Positions 1 to 6,411 of a DNA stretch of 14,878 nt are shown here, piece by piece; the stretch's first letter is position 1; the number at the start of each line of letters is the position of its first letter. Both the position numbers and the translations under genes were made by a program. Below the pieces are notes generated by a model. The model ran no database searches. It was not told where the DNA came from and saw nothing but the letters and a program-made list of their open reading frames with translations. This stretch comes from DASWRT01 sp036403035 (lineage in GTDB: Bacteria; Pseudomonadota; Alphaproteobacteria; ATCC43930; CGMCC-115725): positions 1-14,878 of the forward strand of contig DASWRT010000194.1 in assembly GCA_036403035.1 (NCBI GenBank), written 5' to 3'.

Positions 1-1
1 G

Positions 2-1921
2 GCGCTCAAGGGCTCGCGCGAGATCGGCTTCACCATCCTCTCGATCACCTTCTCGCTCGTCGCCGTCTTCATCCCCGTCCTCTTCATGGGCGGCATCGTC
101 GGACGCCTCTTCCGCGAGTTCGCCGTCACCATCAGCATGACCATCCTCGTCTCGGGGTTCGTCTCGCTGACCCTCACACCCATGCTCTGCTCGCGTCTCC
201 TCAAGCCGCTCCGCCATCGCGGCGCCGCGCCGTATGGCCGGCTCTACCGCGCCACCGAGGCCGGTTTCGAGGCCATGCTCCGCCTCTACGATCGCGTGCT
301 CGGGGCGGTGCTGCGGCGGCGCGGCATCGTGCTCGCGGGCACGGCGCTTTCGATCGCCGCGGCGGTGTATCTCGCCGCAACCATCCCGAAGGGGTTCCTG
401 CCGTCCCAGGATATCGGGCAGATCTGGGTGAGCACGCAGGGGCGGCAGGACATCTCGTTCGATGCGATGGTCGCGGCGCAGCGCAAGGCCGCCGCCGTGA
501 TCCAAGCCGACCCGGCGGTCGAGCACGTCAACGCGACGGTGAGCGCCGACAGCTTCACCAACGCGCTGAGCCGCGGCTTCATGTGGATCGCGCTGAAGCC
601 GCGCGGCGGCGGCGGCGGGCGCGACCCCGCGGCGACCGTTGCCGAGCGGCTCCGCCGCAAGCTCGGCGGGATGCCCGACCTCGACGTGATGATGTCGCCG
701 CTCGACGGCATCCAGATCGGCGCCCCCGCCGGCAACCGCTTCCCCTACGTCGTACAGGCCGGCGACCTCGGAACGCTGCAACGGCTGGGAGCGCGACTTG
801 AGGCGCGCCTCAAGTCGCTGCCGATGCTGCGCGACGTCGATCTCGATCTCAGGGCGAAGAGTCCGCATGCTTCCGTCGAAATCGACCGCGACCGGGCGGC
901 GGCGCTGCGCGTCACCGCCGACGCGGTGCGCGACGCGCTCTACAGCGCCTACGGTCCGCGCCAGATCGCGACGATCTACACGTCGTCGAACGACTACCCG
1001 GTGCTGATCGAGGCCGAGCCGGAACGTCAGCGCGACGTCGGCGAGCTGTCGCACCTCCACGTGCGGAGCGCGAACGGCCGGCCGGTGCGGCTCGACGCGG
1101 TGTCCAAGGTCGTCTACGACGCCGGATTCCTGACCGTGCCGCATGTCGGCCAGATGCCCGCAGCGACGATCTGGTTCAGCCTCGCGCCCGGCGCGTCGCT
1201 CGGCGACGCGCTCGCCGCGATCCGCCGGGCCGAGCACGAGGTCGGTGTGCCGCCGAACGTCCTGACCGGCTTCAAGGGCGCCGCGCAGCTCTTCCAGGAA
1301 TCGCTGCGCAACCAGATGCTGCTGGCGGGCGCCGCGCTCTTCGCGATCTACACCGTGCTCGGCATCCTCTACGAGAGCTTCATCCACCCGATCACGATCC
1401 TCTCCGGCCTGCCGGCCGCGACGCTCGGGGCGTTGCTGACGCTCATGCTGACCGGCACCGAACTGAGCGTGATCGCGACGCTCGGCATCGTGACGCTGAT
1501 GGGCATCGTCAAGAAGAACGCGATCATGATGATCGACGTGGCGATCGCGAGGCGCCGCGCCGGTAGCGGCGCCGAGGCGGCGATCCGCGAAGCCTGCCTG
1601 CTCCGCTTCCGCCCCATCATGATGACGACGGCGGCGGCGATCGCCGGCGCCGTGCCGCTGGCGATCGGAGCGGGGCCGGGCTCGGAGCTGCGCCGGCCGC
1701 TCGGCCTCGCCGTGCTCGGCGGCCTCGCCGCGTCGCAGTTCCTGACGCTGTTCATCACCCCGGCGCTCTATGTCGCGATGGAGCGGACGGCGGCGGCTTG
1801 GCGGCTGCGGCGTGCTTACAGAAAGCGGGCCTCGGCACGTGAGTCCCGAGGCCCGAGAGGTCGTGGCATGCTGCAAAGGATGTTAGCCGAGGGGAGGAGA
1901 TCGGCCGTCCATCGATCTTAA
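2..1921 (+). CDS. RND efflux permease, MdtB/MdtC type (5' partial)
   Basis: C-terminal part of an inner-membrane resistance-nodulation-division pump, which exports drugs or other small molecules by proton antiport together with a periplasmic adaptor and an outer-membrane channel. The reading frame is open from base 2 without a start, so the N-terminal porter half and the first four membrane segments (with the paired Asp of TM4) lie upstream of the window. Visible parts: TM5 (about 35-85), TM6 (110-200), TM7 (327-385), the second periplasmic porter/docking half (about 390-1300), and TM8-TM12 (about 1315-1780). The TM10 motif GIVKKNAIMMID (about 1502-1537) carries the proton-relay Lys next to Asn and is worded as in MdtB/MdtC rather than AcrB. 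About 640 residues remain of the usual 1030-1050. After the normal family end (VAMERTAAAWRLRRAY) the frame continues about 35 basic residues, through a perfect hairpin at 1826-1855, so the natural stop may have been lost. Substrate cannot be told from sequence. Confidence 0.95.
   Translation, partial: ALKGSREIGFTILSITFSLVAVFIPVLFMGGIVGRLFREFAVTISMTILVSGFVSLTLTPMLCSRLLKPLRHRGAAPYGRLYRATEAGFEAMLRLYDRVLGAVLRRRGIVLAGTALSIAAAVYLAATIPKGFLPSQDIGQIWVSTQGRQDISFDAMVAAQRKAAAVIQADPAVEHVNATVSADSFTNALSRGFMWIALKPRGGGGGRDPAATVAERLRRKLGGMPDLDVMMSPLDGIQIGAPAGNRFPYVVQAGDLGTLQRLGARLEARLKSLPMLRDVDLDLRAKSPHASVEIDRDRAAALRVTADAVRDALYSAYGPRQIATIYTSSNDYPVLIEAEPERQRDVGELSHLHVRSANGRPVRLDAVSKVVYDAGFLTVPHVGQMPAATIWFSLAPGASLGDALAAIRRAEHEVGVPPNVLTGFKGAAQLFQESLRNQMLLAGAALFAIYTVLGILYESFIHPITILSGLPAATLGALLTLMLTGTELSVIATLGIVTLMGIVKKNAIMMIDVAIARRRAGSGAEAAIREACLLRFRPIMMTTAAAIAGAVPLAIGAGPGSELRRPLGLAVLGGLAASQFLTLFITPALYVAMERTAAAWRLRRAYRKRASARESRGPRGRGMLQRMLAEGRRSAVHRS
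1826..1855 (+). other. Perfect 10-bp hairpin inside the RND C-terminal tail
   Basis: CGGGCCTCGG (1826-1835) pairs perfectly with CCGAGGCCCG (1846-1855) around a 10-nt loop. An A-rich stretch precedes it but no T-tract follows. The stem has the strength of an intrinsic terminator but sits inside the open frame of the RND gene, where such a structure would normally lie past the stop codon. It may still act as a 3'-end stabiliser or a Rho-assisted stop. Confidence 0.5.
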
Positions 1922-1945
1922 GAACGACAGAAAAATCGGGCCGTT
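1921..1945 (+). promoter_or_regulatory. Weak candidate sigma-EcfG promoter
   Basis: AGAAC (1921-1925), 16 bases, then CGTT (1942-1945). The spacing and -10 match the alphaproteobacterial EcfG consensus GGAAC-N16/17-CGTT, and the -35 has one mismatch. It would start transcription about 230 nt before the small gene at 2183. The stretch 1922-2182 is otherwise AT-rich and shows no gene; a 7-bp inverted repeat (ACCCTCC 2129-2135 with GGAGGGT 2154-2160) lies just before the gene. Confidence 0.25.
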
Positions 1946-2182
1946 TCCCAATATATCCGCGAGAATCGTCAAAACCGCATATCCCGTTAACACAGTTTAT
2001 ATTTCAACGGCCAAAGATTTCTCAACACATCCGTCAAGAATTTCTGGACTTCTCGATGCCGCCAAGCAGACGCGCCGTGGTTGCCCACTACAGACAGGTT
2101 CGCGCCCTGCGGCAAGATCGTGACGCTCACCCTCCGCCGTCGTTCCGAAGAATGGAGGGTTGAGCAAAATGGCGGAAAGACC

Positions 2183-2377
2183 ATGAGCAGCGACGACAAG
2201 CAACGGCGGACGCGCGGCGAAGCCGCGAACCGCGCCACTGCGGACGACTACCGGGCCCGCGCCCGCTCCTTCTACCGCCTCGCCGGGCGGCCCGAGATGG
2301 AGGAGACGCGCGAGACCCTGATCGAGATCGGCCGCAAGCTGGAACGTGCGGCGCGGCGGCGGGACCGTCCGAACTGA
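2183..2377 (+). CDS. Small hydrophilic protein, unknown function (64 aa)
   Basis: A 64-residue, strongly charged protein beginning MSSDDKQRRTRG and ending RRRDRPN. Its middle (DDYRARARSFYRLAGRPEMEETRETLIEIGRKLERAARR) resembles the short helical proteins common in Rhizobiales whose core reads roughly 'YR.RA.E...LA......R..L..IA..WE.LA'; that likeness is from memory and function is unknown. No signal peptide or membrane segment. The frame stays open upstream to 2081, but the ATG at 2183 is preferred because GGAAAG (2174-2179) lies just before it and protein-like composition starts there. The next gene follows 31 nt downstream on the same strand. Confidence 0.6.
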   Translation: MSSDDKQRRTRGEAANRATADDYRARARSFYRLAGRPEMEETRETLIEIGRKLERAARRRDRPN

Positions 2378-2408
2378 CGCAACCTCGAACCGACGAAAGG
2401 GCGAAACG

Positions 2409-2630
2409 ATGACCGGAAAGGACCAAGGCAACCGGAACGCCGGCCGCAGCCCGGCGGAAGGCAGCCCGATGGCGCGCGGCCGGCTCGGCACCGGCATGAT
2501 GAGCGACGACGCTCAGAAAGGCATGGACATCATGAACTCGCCCTCGGCCGCCGACGAAGGCGCGGAGGCCGGTTCCGACATGGCCACGGAACTGGACAAG
2601 ACCGGGGCCGCCGACCGGGCGAAGCGATGA
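2409..2630 (+). CDS. Small acidic disordered protein, unknown function (73 aa)
   Basis: A 73-residue protein rich in Gly, Met, Asp, Ala and Ser, probably disordered, with no membrane segment and no Cys. The start at 2409 is set by AAAGGG (2396-2401) seven bases upstream; the frame is open further upstream but reads as arginine-rich noise there. Its stop overlaps the start of the next gene (ATGA, 2627-2630), which predicts translational coupling. I do not recognise the family. The company of other small hydrophilic genes suggests a stress-related role, which is inference only. Confidence 0.6.
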   Translation: MTGKDQGNRNAGRSPAEGSPMARGRLGTGMMSDDAQKGMDIMNSPSAADEGAEAGSDMATELDKTGAADRAKR

Positions 2631-2896
2631 CGGAGCGCGAGCGGAACGCCGGCGCGGCCGCCGACGCCGCGGACGAGTTGCGCGACTACGAGGCGGAGAA
2701 GTGCGGCGAGCAGGCGCGCCAGGACCGCCCGGCGCAGGCCGAGCGCGATCCGGCCTGGAACGCGCGCGACCATCTCGACCCGATGCGCGGTTCGCACCGC
2801 CGCGACGAGGACGCCGCCAAGGATGCGGTCGGTCAGGCTGAACACGGCGTGATCGACCAGACGGTCACCAGCAAGGGCTTCACAAACACGAAATGA
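2627..2896 (+). CDS. Small charged disordered protein, unknown function (89 aa)
   Basis: An 89-residue, very hydrophilic protein (many Asp, Glu, Arg, Ala; a single Cys), with no hydrophobic core, beginning MTERERNAGAAADAAD and ending VTSKGFTNTK. The ATG overlaps the preceding stop by four bases (ATGA), so it is probably translated by reinitiation. Composition resembles small stress-associated or hydrophilin-like proteins, but no named family is recognised. With the two genes before it, it forms a compact cluster of three co-directional micro-genes. The start of the zinc protein follows 102 nt later. Confidence 0.6.
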   Translation: MTERERNAGAAADAADELRDYEAEKCGEQARQDRPAQAERDPAWNARDHLDPMRGSHRRDEDAAKDAVGQAEHGVIDQTVTSKGFTNTK

Positions 2897-2998
2897 TCGA
2901 GGGGGAGGAGACGGCGACCGCACGGCCGGCGCGTGACGGAGGCTTTCTTCGGAAGAGCGTTAGCGTACGCGCTGTCCCCTGCCGAACGGGCGCCTGCC

Positions 2999-3481
2999 AT
3001 GCCGATACGTCTCGATGGGTCCTGCCGCTGCGGCGCCGTCGCCTTCTCCGTCGACAGCCACACGCCGTATCCGTACCAGCTCTGCTACTGCTCGATCTGC
3101 CGCAAGACGGCGGGCGGCGGCGGGTACGCCATCAACCTCATGGGCGTCGCGCCGAGCCTCGCCGTGCACCGCGGCGAGCGGGCTCTCGGCGTCTATCACG
3201 CCAAGGTCGACGGTCAGACCAGTTCGGGGGCGCGGCATTTCTGCCGGCGTTGCGGCGCCGCGATGTGGCTGTACGACCCGAATTGGCCCGACCTCGTCCA
3301 CCCCTTCGCCTCAGCGATCGACACCGACCTGCCGGTGCCGCCGAACCGCGTGCACCTGATGCTGCGCTACAAGCCGAGCTGGGTTGTCCCGGCGATCGGA
3401 CCGGGCGACCAATGCTTCGACGAGTACCCGGCGCAGTCGATCGAAGAGTGGCACCGCGAACGCGGGCTCTGGATCGACTAG
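2999..3481 (+). CDS. GFA/CENP-V family zinc-binding protein (160 aa)
   Basis: A cytoplasmic zinc-binding protein of the GFA (glutathione-dependent formaldehyde-activating enzyme, Gfa-like) fold. Zinc ligand pairs are visible in the usual order: C9-x-C11 in GSCRCGAV, C29/C31-x-x-C34 in CYCSICRKTAG, and C82-x-x-C85 in HFCRRCGA, followed by the typical W and LYDPNWPD stretch. Length fits the family (about 120-190 residues). The start at 2999 places the zinc motif eight residues from the N-terminus, as in most relatives; a GTG at 2933 would add 22 residues with no family resemblance. Most members have no proven formaldehyde activity, so the substrate should be taken as unknown. It stands alone or at the end of the small-gene cluster. 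Confidence 0.88.
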   Translation: MPIRLDGSCRCGAVAFSVDSHTPYPYQLCYCSICRKTAGGGGYAINLMGVAPSLAVHRGERALGVYHAKVDGQTSSGARHFCRRCGAAMWLYDPNWPDLVHPFASAIDTDLPVPPNRVHLMLRYKPSWVVPAIGPGDQCFDEYPAQSIEEWHRERGLWID

Positions 3482-3529
3482 CCTTCTCGCCGAGGTCCAC
3501 GCGCGCGGCGGAACGCCTGCGCGGCGTGG

Positions 3530-3736
3530 TCAGCCGCTGCTGCTCTTCTTCTTCGAGCGGCCCGACGGCTTCTTTCCGCCGCGGTTGCTGCGCGACTGGC
3601 CGGACTCCGACATCGCGATGGCGATCGCCTGCTTCGGGTTCTTCACCGTCTTGCCGGACTTGCCGATATGGAGGTCGCCCTCCTTGAACTCGTGCATCAC
3701 CTCGTGGACTTTTTCGTGCTGCTTCTCCGTCGTCAT
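3530..3736 (-). CDS. DUF6496-type small basic protein (68 aa)
   Basis: A 68-residue protein starting MTTEKQHEKVHEVMHEFKEG. The core GKSGKTVKNPKQAIAIAMSESG (about residues 25-46) is the signature I associate with DUF6496, a short family of unknown function in which a 'hGxLxSGRSGKxVKxRKQAIAIxLSEA' pattern recurs. The C-terminus is a Lys/Ser/Arg-rich tail (GGKKPSGRSKKKSSSG) that could bind nucleic acid, which is inference. The start is fixed by AGGAGA (complement of 3742-3747) five bases upstream; an in-frame start 11 codons earlier would place this ribosome site inside the gene. It is convergent with the GFA gene and probably has its own promoter (see 3773-3797). Confidence 0.85.
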   Translation of the reverse strand: MTTEKQHEKVHEVMHEFKEGDLHIGKSGKTVKNPKQAIAIAMSESGQSRSNRGGKKPSGRSKKKSSSG

Positions 3737-3772
3737 CGGACTCTCCTGACGAAACCTTCGTTCGTCCAAGCA

Positions 3773-3797
3773 ACAGCGGCGCGAGCGGAGCCGTTCC
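3773..3797 (-). promoter_or_regulatory. Candidate sigma-EcfG promoter of the DUF6496 gene
   Basis: On the minus strand: GGAAC (complement of 3793-3797), 17 bases, then TGTT (complement of 3772-3775), against consensus GGAAC-N16/17-CGTT. One mismatch in the -10. It lies about 36-61 bases upstream of the start at 3736, a natural promoter distance. The -35 is perfect; the imperfect -10 keeps confidence moderate. Confidence 0.4.
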
Positions 3798-4001
3798 GCT
3801 GAACCGGCGGCGTTGCAGCTGAAAACACTATCCGAAGAAATTAATAATTTCTCTCCAATACTACTTCATGGTCGACCGCAATTCTTCCCCTTTCTTTTCG
3901 GAATACAAGGACTTGAGTGTTGTTGAACACATGAAGATCGCGCAGAGCGTACCGCCGCAGCTTCACCTGTTTTTGACAGGAGACCTGTCTTGCCGCTGCG
4001 G

Positions 4002-4162
4002 TCAGGCGGCCTCCGGCGTCGCGGCCGGCGCCAGTCGCCGGTACAGCCGCAGGTCGTGCTCCGCCATTCGGCGGGCGGTGAAGCGCCGCTCGAACGCCTG
4101 CCGGAACAGGGATGGCGGGCGAGTTCCCGTGCGGCGGCATCCGCCGCGTCGGTAGCCCACAT
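4002..4162 (-). pseudogene. Glycosyltransferase (GT4-like) C-terminal remnant, frameshifted
   Basis: Read on the minus strand, two frames together give the usual C-terminus of a GT4/GT1-type glycosyltransferase. One frame reads ATDAADAAARELARHP (about 4159-4110); the next frame then reads SLFRQAFERRFTARRM followed by AEHDLRLYRRLA to a TGA at 4002-4004. The tail 'F...FERRFTA.RMA...L.LYRRL' is characteristic of these enzymes. The join requires a frame change near 4110. No Rossmann domains or nucleotide-sugar site are present, so this is a broken leftover of about 50 codons. The rest of 3770-4434 holds no convincing gene; it contains a 5-bp hairpin (3966-3980) and the short palindrome AGGCTT-C-AAGCCT (4194-4206). 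Confidence 0.6.
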
Positions 4163-4434
4163 TTCTCACCCGGCTTAACGGATCTGCTCCCGCAGGCTTC
4201 AAGCCTCAACGCTCTATGAATACTTGCAGAAAAGCGACTGGATACCTCTTCCATTCAGGACGCGGCACTTCATCGATATTTGCTGTTCCGACGAATCATC
4301 ACCCGAAACAAACATATGCTAATGCCTCGCCCGACGAGATGACCTTTGCTCCCAACCCGATATTGCAAGCCTCAAGAAAATAATGCCGTCATTGCAGGCC
4401 ACCAGCTGAAACGAGATCGGGAGACGACGTCGCC

Positions 4435-4659
4435 ATGCAGTGCCGTGCCAGCACCTGTCTGCTTGCCCTGACGCCTTCGGACGTCACGATCAGCGCCTGG
4501 ACCGCCACCGTCGCGGAAGCGGAACGGCTCGCCGAAGCCCTGCATGACGCCCGGCCGCAGTGGCGCGTGCACATCGACGGGCAGCAAGCCGGGTTCTCCC
4601 GCGAGGGCAAGGTCACCGCGCTCATGCAGCCCCGCCGCAGTTCGGTCGAGGCCGGCTAA
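4435..4659 (+). CDS. Hypothetical protein (74 aa)
   Basis: A 74-residue protein beginning MQCRASTCLLALTPSD with no recognised family. The segment SAWTATVAEAERLAEALHDA is a plausible amphipathic helix and WRVHIDGQQAGFSREGK a plausible strand-turn-strand. Codon use matches the high-GC neighbours. GGGAG (4419-4423) lies 11 bases before the ATG, an acceptable ribosome site. The next gene on this strand begins 8 bases after the stop, suggesting co-transcription. Confidence 0.5.
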   Translation: MQCRASTCLLALTPSDVTISAWTATVAEAERLAEALHDARPQWRVHIDGQQAGFSREGKVTALMQPRRSSVEAG

Positions 4660-4667
4660 CGCCTCCG

Positions 4668-4910
4668 ATGGGCCGCCGGAAGGTCGAGAAGCGGGAACTG
4701 CCGGCGCCGACAGGCGAGTCGGAAATTTGGAAGATCGCGGCCCTGCTGGTCAACCGGTTGAAGATCGGGGCACCTGCCTATGCCGCACGGCGCGGAGAGC
4801 ACGCACGCCGCAACGGGGACGATGCGACGAGGCGGATTTGGATGCGGATCAACGCCGCAATCGAGGAGTTGCTCAAGGCTGCCCCCGATGAAAATGACAC
4901 GGTGCACTGA
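4668..4910 (+). CDS. Small hypothetical protein (80 aa), DUF6961-like by eye
   Basis: An 80-residue protein beginning MGRRKVEKRELPAPTGES. The body EIWKIAALLVNRLKIGAPAYAARR, then a Gly-Asp turn and RRIWMRINAAIEELLKA, forms a two-helix pattern like the small proteins (DUF6961-like) frequent in alphaproteobacteria, in which 'A...V.RHG..A..YA..R...L...GD......W..I..AI..L' recurs. The assignment is from memory and unverified. Start at 4668 is chosen because the upstream part of the frame overlaps the previous gene and is arginine-rich noise; the ribosome site is weak, and coupling to the gene ending 8 bases earlier may drive translation. Confidence 0.6.
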   Translation: MGRRKVEKRELPAPTGESEIWKIAALLVNRLKIGAPAYAARRGEHARRNGDDATRRIWMRINAAIEELLKAAPDENDTVH

Positions 4911-4944
4911 CCGCGGCTCGTGCAGCACCCGTTATGCCGTCCGA

Positions 4945-5472
4945 ATGGAGCGAGCGGGCGGGCTCCGGTTCGGCGACTTCCTTTGGAAGGCGCTCGCAGA
5001 GCTGCGCCGGCATGACATGCAGCCGAAAAGCTTCAGCGTCGCCCGCGCGAACCGGGGCACTGTCGTTCTCGAATGGCGGTTCGCGCGGGAAGACGAGGCC
5101 CAGGCCTTCGCCGCCACGATGGCCGCGACCGCGGCCGCGCTTCCCGGAGTACAGCAGACGGCTCCCCGGGGAGCGCCTCCTTCAAGCGGTTGCGAGACGC
5201 CGGCCGATCCAGTCGACGGCGTGCTCGACGGTCCTGAACACCTGTGCCTCGCCGGAGAGGGCGCCGAACCCTGCTTCGAGAAACCAGGAATTATGAGTGT
5301 CGATATGAGTCTCGTCTCCGAGTCGGACGAGCACGGCCACGAGCCGCCCGCCGGCGAGAACGAGTCGGCCGTCCGTATCCACCGATCCGGTGTCGATGCG
5401 GATCGGGACGGTCGTAATGTTCGGCGCCGTTGCCTGGACCATCTAACGTGCGCTTTCCAAAGCCGGAAATAG
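4945..5472 (+). CDS. Hypothetical protein, doubtful 3' half (antisense overlap)
   Basis: The first ~75 codons look coding: MERAGGLRFGDFLWKAL, then a strand-rich piece (SFSVARANRGTVVLEWRF) and a helix (REDEAQAFAATMAATAAAL). From about 5170 the frame runs antisense to the small gene at 5182-5442 and reads like its complement. I suspect the true gene ended near 5160-5180 and that its stop was lost or is misread. A perfect 14-bp palindrome (5161-5174) sits exactly at the suspected boundary. No ribosome site is obvious before 4945. Function unknown. Confidence 0.35.
   Translation: MERAGGLRFGDFLWKALAELRRHDMQPKSFSVARANRGTVVLEWRFAREDEAQAFAATMAATAAALPGVQQTAPRGAPPSSGCETPADPVDGVLDGPEHLCLAGEGAEPCFEKPGIMSVDMSLVSESDEHGHEPPAGENESAVRIHRSGVDADRDGRNVRRRCLDHLTCAFQSRK
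5161..5174. other. Perfect 14-bp palindrome between convergent genes
   Basis: GCTCCCCGGGGAGC is a perfect palindrome without spacer. It lies 8 bases past the stop of the minus-strand gene (5182) and where the convergent plus-strand gene seems to lose coding character. No T-tract on either side, so it is not a standard terminator. Confidence 0.4.
5182..5442 (-). CDS. Small conserved-looking hypothetical protein (86 aa)
   Basis: An 86-residue protein whose body IRIDTGSVDTDGRLVLAGGR, then LVAVLVRLGDETH and NSWFLEAGFGAL, alternates strands and turns and ends in a helix (FRTVEHAVDWIGRRLATA). I recall similar short hypothetical proteins in Bradyrhizobium and Methylobacterium with 'DGxLVxxxGxLVAVLVRLxDE......WFLEAGFG', which favours this strand over the overlapping plus frame. 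GGAAAG lies about 12 bases before the ATG at 5442. No signal peptide or membrane segment. Function unknown. Confidence 0.6.
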   Translation of the reverse strand: MVQATAPNITTVPIRIDTGSVDTDGRLVLAGGRLVAVLVRLGDETHIDTHNSWFLEAGFGALSGEAQVFRTVEHAVDWIGRRLATA

Positions 5473-5603
5473 CGGCGGAACCTATGTGACATGGTTCGTC
5501 GCCGGCAAGTTGACCATTGCATCAGCCGCAGGCCTCGCCTGATGAAATCGAATCTTTGCTCCACCTATTAATCCAGGATATATTTGAGAGATCCTCCCCA
5601 TTT

Positions 5604-5619
5604 TTGCTCGTTTAAGCAA
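5604..5619. promoter_or_regulatory. Crp-like inverted repeat upstream of the Crp/Fnr gene
   Basis: TTGCT-N6-AGCAA, a 16-bp interrupted palindrome with the 5-6-5 geometry of Crp-family sites (Crp itself: TGTGA-N6-TCACA). It lies 48 bases before the regulator's start, where an autoregulatory site would be expected. A second inverted repeat, AGCGC-GTTTT-GCGCT (5624-5638, extending to GC/GC at 5621-5641), follows immediately. Site identity is inference. Confidence 0.35.
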
Positions 5620-5667
5620 TGCTAGCGCGTTTTGCGCTTGCTGCTCGACTATTCTTTTGGGGAAACA

Positions 5668-6411
5668 GTGCTGTACGGCAGTGAGACTGACGATTTATGG
5701 TGTGCCGGATGTCCGTTCGGCAAACTTCATTCGCCTGCTCCTTTCGATCCGGAACAGCTTGTTCTTCTGCAATACCGGCCGGGCGAACTGCGGTCCGCCC
5801 CGGCCGAAACGCTGCTGATCCGTGAAGACGAGCCAGAGAGTCAGGTCCTGGTTCTGGTCACGGGCTGGGCTGCGCGCTCGAAGCTGATGCCGGACGGTCG
5901 TGAGATCATCCTTCAGCTCCATCTTCCGGGGGACCTCATCGGCTACACTCCCGCGCTGATCGGCGAACCACCGCATTTCTCGCTGTATGCTCTGACGCCG
6001 ATCACCTATCAACTCCTCGACCGGAAGCGCGTCGCCGCGGTTTTCGATACGGCCCCGGCGCTGGCGCGACAGCTGATGCTCCGCCTCGCCCACCGGCAAC
6101 GGATCGTCGAGTATTGGCTCATGAACCTCGCGCGACGGCGGGTCGATCAACGGCTCGCCTGGGTTCTGCTCGTCCTATTCACCCACCTGCGCCGTCTCGG
6201 CCTCGTCAAGGATGGCGCGTTCCGGTTTCCGCTTTCGCAACAGCAGGTCGCGGACGTGGTCGGAGCCCACGTGATACACGTCAACCGCGTACTGGGACAG
6301 TTCCGCCAGCACGGACTGGTCAGGATGCAGAACCGTCAGTTGCACATCGACAATCTCGACGGACTGCGACAGGCCGCCTGCGCCTGCGGTACGGTCGCCA
6401 GCCGGGATTGA
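5668..6411 (+). CDS. Crp/Fnr-family transcriptional regulator (247 aa)
   Basis: A DNA-binding regulator with an N-terminal cyclic-nucleotide-like effector domain (about residues 30-135; PDGREIILQLHLPGDLIGY is the typical 'G...LPGD..G' loop), a dimerisation helix, and a C-terminal winged HTH (LSQQQVADVVGAHVIHVNRV, about 189-208, the HTH_Crp_2 form common in Rhizobiales). A C12-x-x-C15 pair lies before the effector domain and C238/C240 lie near the C-terminus; this is not the four-Cys iron-sulfur layout of FNR, and cAMP-binding residues are not evident. The GTG at 5668 is preferred because GGGGAAA (5659-5665) precedes it; a TTG at 5632 would lie inside a palindrome with no ribosome site. It stands alone, between small stress-type genes, and may regulate itself or the DUF2382 gene downstream. 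Confidence 0.92.
   Translation: MLYGSETDDLWCAGCPFGKLHSPAPFDPEQLVLLQYRPGELRSAPAETLLIREDEPESQVLVLVTGWAARSKLMPDGREIILQLHLPGDLIGYTPALIGEPPHFSLYALTPITYQLLDRKRVAAVFDTAPALARQLMLRLAHRQRIVEYWLMNLARRRVDQRLAWVLLVLFTHLRRLGLVKDGAFRFPLSQQQVADVVGAHVIHVNRVLGQFRQHGLVRMQNRQLHIDNLDGLRQAACACGTVASRD

Noticed and set aside
2893..3687. 264-codon plus frame starting at an ATGA overlap with the preceding small gene
   Set aside because: Reads as arginine-rich noise through the GFA gene, whose zinc motifs lie in another frame.
5485..5508. GGAAC followed by CGTC upstream of the Crp/Fnr gene
   Set aside because: Spacer of 15 and a mismatched -10, and 160 bases from the start; not convincing as an EcfG promoter.
4932..5564. 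210-codon minus frame
   Set aside because: Ser/Arg-rich shadow; the better minus-strand protein at 5182-5442 lies in a different frame.
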